A DNA stretch of 45,250 nucleotides, from assembly GCF_014349105.1 (NCBI RefSeq), contig NZ_JACSJI010000025.1:1-45250 (forward strand), given 5' to 3'. Origin of the DNA: Caulobacter sp. 17J80-11 (GTDB lineage: Bacteria; Pseudomonadota; Alphaproteobacteria; Caulobacterales; Caulobacteraceae). Each line of letters starts with the position of its first letter. The stretch's first letter is position 1. A program made the translations under genes and the position numbers. Under the pieces are notes generated by a model that did not search any database, had not been told where the DNA came from, and saw only the letters and a list, made by a program, of their open reading frames with translations. Positions 43,159 through 45,250 of the stretch are shown here, in pieces.

Positions 43159-43291
43159 AAGTCGAACGAGGTTCTTATGAGACGGCTTGAGATTCGGATC
43201 GCGCTCGCCAAATGGGCCTGACCCAAACGGCTCGACTCCGGGCGAAACCGGCGCGGGGCGCGCACGCTTTAAGGAAGGACAAGGTCGGCCG

Positions 43292-43993
43292 ATGCAGGAG
43301 GGCGTGGTGAGCGGCAGGCGAGGCGAGCCGATCTTCAGCGCGCCCTGGCCGCCGGTGGCCCTGGCCGCCCTGATCCTGGGCGGCTACGCCTGGCAGGCGT
43401 CGCTGCCGCTCGAATTGAACCAGCAGGTCCAGCAGATCTACGGCCTGGCGCCGCGCGACCTGGAGCAGGGGCGCACCATCGGCCTGTTCACGGCCCTGCT
43501 GGTGCACGGCAACTGGGCCCATGCGGCGCTGAACGCGGTCGGCGCCTTCACCTTCGGCGTGCCGGTGGCGCGGCTGTTCGGCCAGTCGCCGCCGCGCGCG
43601 CTGGCCTTCTTCGCCTTCTATGTTTTGTGCGGCGTGCTGGCCAGCTGGGGTTACGCCCTCCTGCATCCCGGCAGCGAGGTGGTGATGGTCGGGGCGTCGG
43701 GGGCTGTGTCGGGCCTGATGGGCGCGGCCGCGCGACTGCTGGAAGGGCGCGGGCGGCTGGGGCCGGTGTTCAGCCGCACGGTCGTGGGCATGGGCGCGGC
43801 CTGGATCGCGGTGAACCTGCTGGTCGGCGTGGTCGGCTTCGCGCCCGGATCAGCCGGCCAGGCGATCGCCTGGGAGGCGCACATCGTCGGCTTCTTCGCC
43901 GGCGTCCTGTTGATCGGCCCGTGGGCGGCCCTGTTCGCGCGCCGGCCGCGGCCGCTCGTCGACGACGCCGATCCGTTCGCCGGCACGAATTGA
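43292..43993 (+). CDS. rhomboid family intramembrane serine protease
   Basis: A 233-residue six-helix membrane protease. The catalytic Ser136 is in VMVGASGAVSGLMGA, His197 is in AWEAHIVGFFAGV, and the oxyanion Asn81 is in HGNWAHAALNAVGAF. Spacing and motifs agree with active bacterial rhomboids, which cut transmembrane substrates. The ATG at 43292 follows AAGGAAGGACAAGG. It is divergent from hfaA; whether it processes any Hfa protein is unknown. Confidence 0.9.
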   Translation: MQEGVVSGRRGEPIFSAPWPPVALAALILGGYAWQASLPLELNQQVQQIYGLAPRDLEQGRTIGLFTALLVHGNWAHAALNAVGAFTFGVPVARLFGQSPPRALAFFAFYVLCGVLASWGYALLHPGSEVVMVGASGAVSGLMGAAARLLEGRGRLGPVFSRTVVGMGAAWIAVNLLVGVVGFAPGSAGQAIAWEAHIVGFFAGVLLIGPWAALFARRPRPLVDDADPFAGTN

Positions 43994-44155
43994 TTCCGAC
44001 GCCGCTTTGGGCGAACCTCGATCACGTGAAGAGGACGCCGGAGCGCGGCCCGCCAGGCGCGAGCGCGCTTCTGACGCAAAAAATTGGAGCCTTCCGGCCC
44101 GTTTCGGACGTTCCCCGCTGACGGGAGGGCTCCAGGCACGCTCGGGAGGCGCCGC

Positions 44156-44584
44156 ATGCTCGTCACTGAGATACTGAAGGCCAAGGGCGACGAGGTGTTC
44201 ACCTGCGCCCCGGACATCTCGCTCCAGGAGGCCGCGCGCGAGCTGCAGGCCCGCAAGGTGGGCGCGCTGCTGGTTCTCGAGAAGGACCGCGTGGTCGGCA
44301 TATTCTCGGAACGGGACGTGGTGCGCGCGGTGGCCGACGACGGGGCCCCCGCTCTCGAGCGCCCGGTGCGCACATATATGACCAAGAAGGTGCTGGTCGC
44401 CCTGCCGACCGAGACGGTCGACGAGCTGATGGGGCGGATGACCGACCGGCGGGTGCGCCATCTGCCGGTGATGCGCGAGGAGAAGCTCTGCGGCATCGTC
44501 TCGATCGGCGACCTGGTGAAGAGCCGCATCGCCGAGACCGTGCTCGAGGCCGAGACGCTGAAGCACTACATCGTGCACGGCTGA
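44156..44584 (+). CDS. CBS domain pair protein
   Basis: A 142-residue cytosolic protein made of two CBS domains and little else. First unit: APDISLQEAARELQARKVGALLVLEKDRVVGIFSERDVVRAV; second: LPTETVDELMGRMTDRRVRHLPVMREEKLCGIVSIGDLVK. Such stand-alone pairs bind adenine nucleotides and act as small sensors. GGGAGG is six bases before the ATG at 44156. Confidence 0.92.
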   Translation: MLVTEILKAKGDEVFTCAPDISLQEAARELQARKVGALLVLEKDRVVGIFSERDVVRAVADDGAPALERPVRTYMTKKVLVALPTETVDELMGRMTDRRVRHLPVMREEKLCGIVSIGDLVKSRIAETVLEAETLKHYIVHG

Positions 44585-44879
44585 CCGGGGCGGGGGAGGG
44601 CGGAGGCCCGCCCGGAATTGTTCGGTTCCAAAATGTCGCGCTGAGGCGCCTTGCGTGGCGGCGAGCGGGTCCGTATATCCGCCCCTCGCTCGGGGACGGG
44701 CGGCGCCGGTCGGCCGAAAGGGGTAGCAAGCCTCTTGCGGCCGTTGCGCGCTTTCGCTATCGTCCCCAGCCTCAATCGAATCGTCCGGATTTTGGGGGTA
44801 GCTCCTCGGCGCCCGCGACGACTTTTGCGTTCTGAATTCCGGCTCGCCGGGGAGGCGCAAATTTCCTGAAAAGGATCGG
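44585..44879. other. non-coding gap before the tandem promoters
   Basis: I see no gene here. It begins with a GC hairpin (GGGCGG-AGG-CCGCCC region near 44600), and the right half becomes AT-richer. An inverted TTTGCG/CGCAAA pair sits near 44823-44861, just before promoter P1. A 72-codon open frame (44651-44869) has no start context. Confidence 0.5.
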
Positions 44880-44908
44880 TTGACACCGGATCGGCGGATC
44901 AATAGATA
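44880..44908 (+). promoter_or_regulatory. tandem promoter P1
   Basis: TTGACA (44880-44885), 17-base spacer, TAGATA (44903-44908), then CGCCGCTCCTCGC as a GC-rich discriminator typical of stringently controlled stable-RNA promoters. Confidence 0.85.
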
Positions 44909-44986
44909 CGCCGCTCCTCGCGGGATCCGGAAGTATTCGGATAACGCGGTGAAGTAAAAAGCGGGTCGATCGAAAGAAAAGCCCGC

Positions 44987-45015
44987 TTGACACTGGAGCG
45001 ACGGATCAGTAGATA
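44987..45015 (+). promoter_or_regulatory. tandem promoter P2
   Basis: TTGACA (44987-44992), 17 bases, TAGATA (45010-45015), discriminator CGCCGCTCTCCGC. An A-rich GATCGAAAGAAAAG tract sits upstream, in UP-element position. Confidence 0.85.
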
Positions 45016-45091
45016 CGCCGCTCTCCGCTAGATCCGGAAGTTTTCGGTTCTGGCGGCAAGTGAAAAGCAGGTTCTTCGAAAGAAAAACTGC

Positions 45092-45120
45092 TTGACACTG
45101 GATCGGCGCTTCAATAGAAA
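45092..45120 (+). promoter_or_regulatory. tandem promoter P3
   Basis: TTGACA (45092-45097), 17 bases, TAGAAA (45115-45120), discriminator CGCCGCTCCTCGC. Upstream A tract TTCGAAAGAAAAA. Confidence 0.83.
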
Positions 45121-45196
45121 CGCCGCTCCTCGCAAAGGCCGGAAGCATCCGGCCGGAGCGAAAAGTGAAAAGTGGTTCTTCTTCAAAAAGAACTGC

Positions 45197-45225
45197 TTGA
45201 CACGGAAAACGGGGCGGAATAAAAG
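45197..45225 (+). promoter_or_regulatory. tandem promoter P4
   Basis: TTGACA (45197-45202), 17 bases, TAAAAG (45220-45225), discriminator CCGCCCTCCTCGCC. It is the closest to the presumed downstream gene, and its -10 is the least like the consensus. Confidence 0.75.
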
Positions 45226-45250
45226 CCGCCCTCCTCGCCGCCACCGGGCG

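Larger units (their letters stand above)
44880..45250 (+). repeat. four-unit tandem promoter repeat
   Basis: Units begin at 44880, 44987, 45092 and 45197, a period of 105-107 bases. Each has TTGACA, 17 bases, TAGATA (or TAGAAA/TAAAAG), a GC-rich discriminator CGCCGCTC..CGC, a CCGGAAG-N-TCGG hairpin, an A-rich tract and a hairpin whose right arm runs into the next TTGACA. The array reaches the window edge. Confidence 0.88.

Noticed and set aside
43850-45244. Minus-strand frame with repeated peptide RSGVS across the promoter array
   Set aside because: The peptide repeat is a shadow of the tandem promoter repeat. The frame runs through the CBS and rhomboid genes and has no start context.
1-45250. 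Prophage, insertion sequence, CRISPR, integron or toxin-antitoxin pair
   Set aside because: No transposase, integrase, cas gene, regular direct-repeat/spacer array or toxin-like pair was found; gene content and composition are uniform.

Overview
The window is high-GC chromosomal DNA from an alphaproteobacterium of the Caulobacterales type (Caulobacter or Phenylobacterium-like). The strongest taxonomic clue is a holdfast-anchor operon, hfaA-hfaB-hfaD (40500-43102, minus strand), preceded by a textbook sigma-54 promoter. Codon use is uniformly GC-rich and most genes have GGAG-type ribosome binding sites. There is no prophage, insertion sequence, CRISPR array, tRNA or rRNA gene inside the window. 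Almost everything reads as core chromosome.

Layout. 1-1057: a Gly-rich secreted protein (cut by the window edge) behind a DUF2092 protein. 1390-5299: a minus-strand operon of a DUF202 membrane protein, a formylglycine-generating enzyme and a cytosolic sulfatase that carries the CSPTR site this enzyme modifies. 5458-9001: small envelope or periplasmic proteins (Tat-exported HAD phosphatase, DUF1622 membrane protein, MliC-like lipoprotein, double NTF2-like protein). 9095-10478: overlapping phosphoribosyltransferase and alpha/beta hydrolase. 10597-12875: kbl-tdh, the two-step threonine-to-glycine route; this Tdh lacks all four cysteines of the usual structural zinc site. 12879-15811: DUF5996 protein, a four-helix HAH-motif membrane protein, topoisomerase IB and a small protein. 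15900-18475: rlmJ, chrA and a small membrane protein. 18620-21023: ybjQ-like, EEP phosphatase and meaB, all minus. 21138-25760: DUF4112, M20 peptidase, OmlA-like lipoprotein, TorF-type porin, nitronate monooxygenase, queF. 26011-27515: DUF817 and a nitroreductase. 27591-31038: a plus-strand run of NUDIX, cysE, DUF3126, cupin and a CPA2 antiporter. 31109-32725: phoH and a gamma-carbonic anhydrase, divergent across a structured 315-bp gap. 32922-35121: PAS_5 protein, an unusual Cys/Pro and Ala/Ser-rich secreted protein, msrA. 35235-40387: two exported peptidases (S9 and M16). 40500-43102: hfaDBA. 43292-44584: rhomboid protease and a CBS protein.

The last 370 bases (44880-45250) hold four near-identical promoters in tandem, each TTGACA-17 bp-TAGATA-like with a GC-rich discriminator, repeated every 105-107 bp and separated by small hairpins that appear to covary. 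This is the architecture of a growth-rate-regulated stable-RNA promoter block, and I infer that an rRNA operon (or another very highly expressed transcript) starts just past the right edge.

Scattered through the gaps are G/C-rich inverted-repeat elements (14371-14585, 18479-18618, 25801-25939, 32731-32921). One of them supplies the last ~18 codons of topoisomerase IB. The items most worth following up are the tandem promoter array, the Cys-less Tdh, the sigma-54-driven hfa operon with a repeat shared by HfaA and HfaD, and the terminator placed directly in front of phoH.
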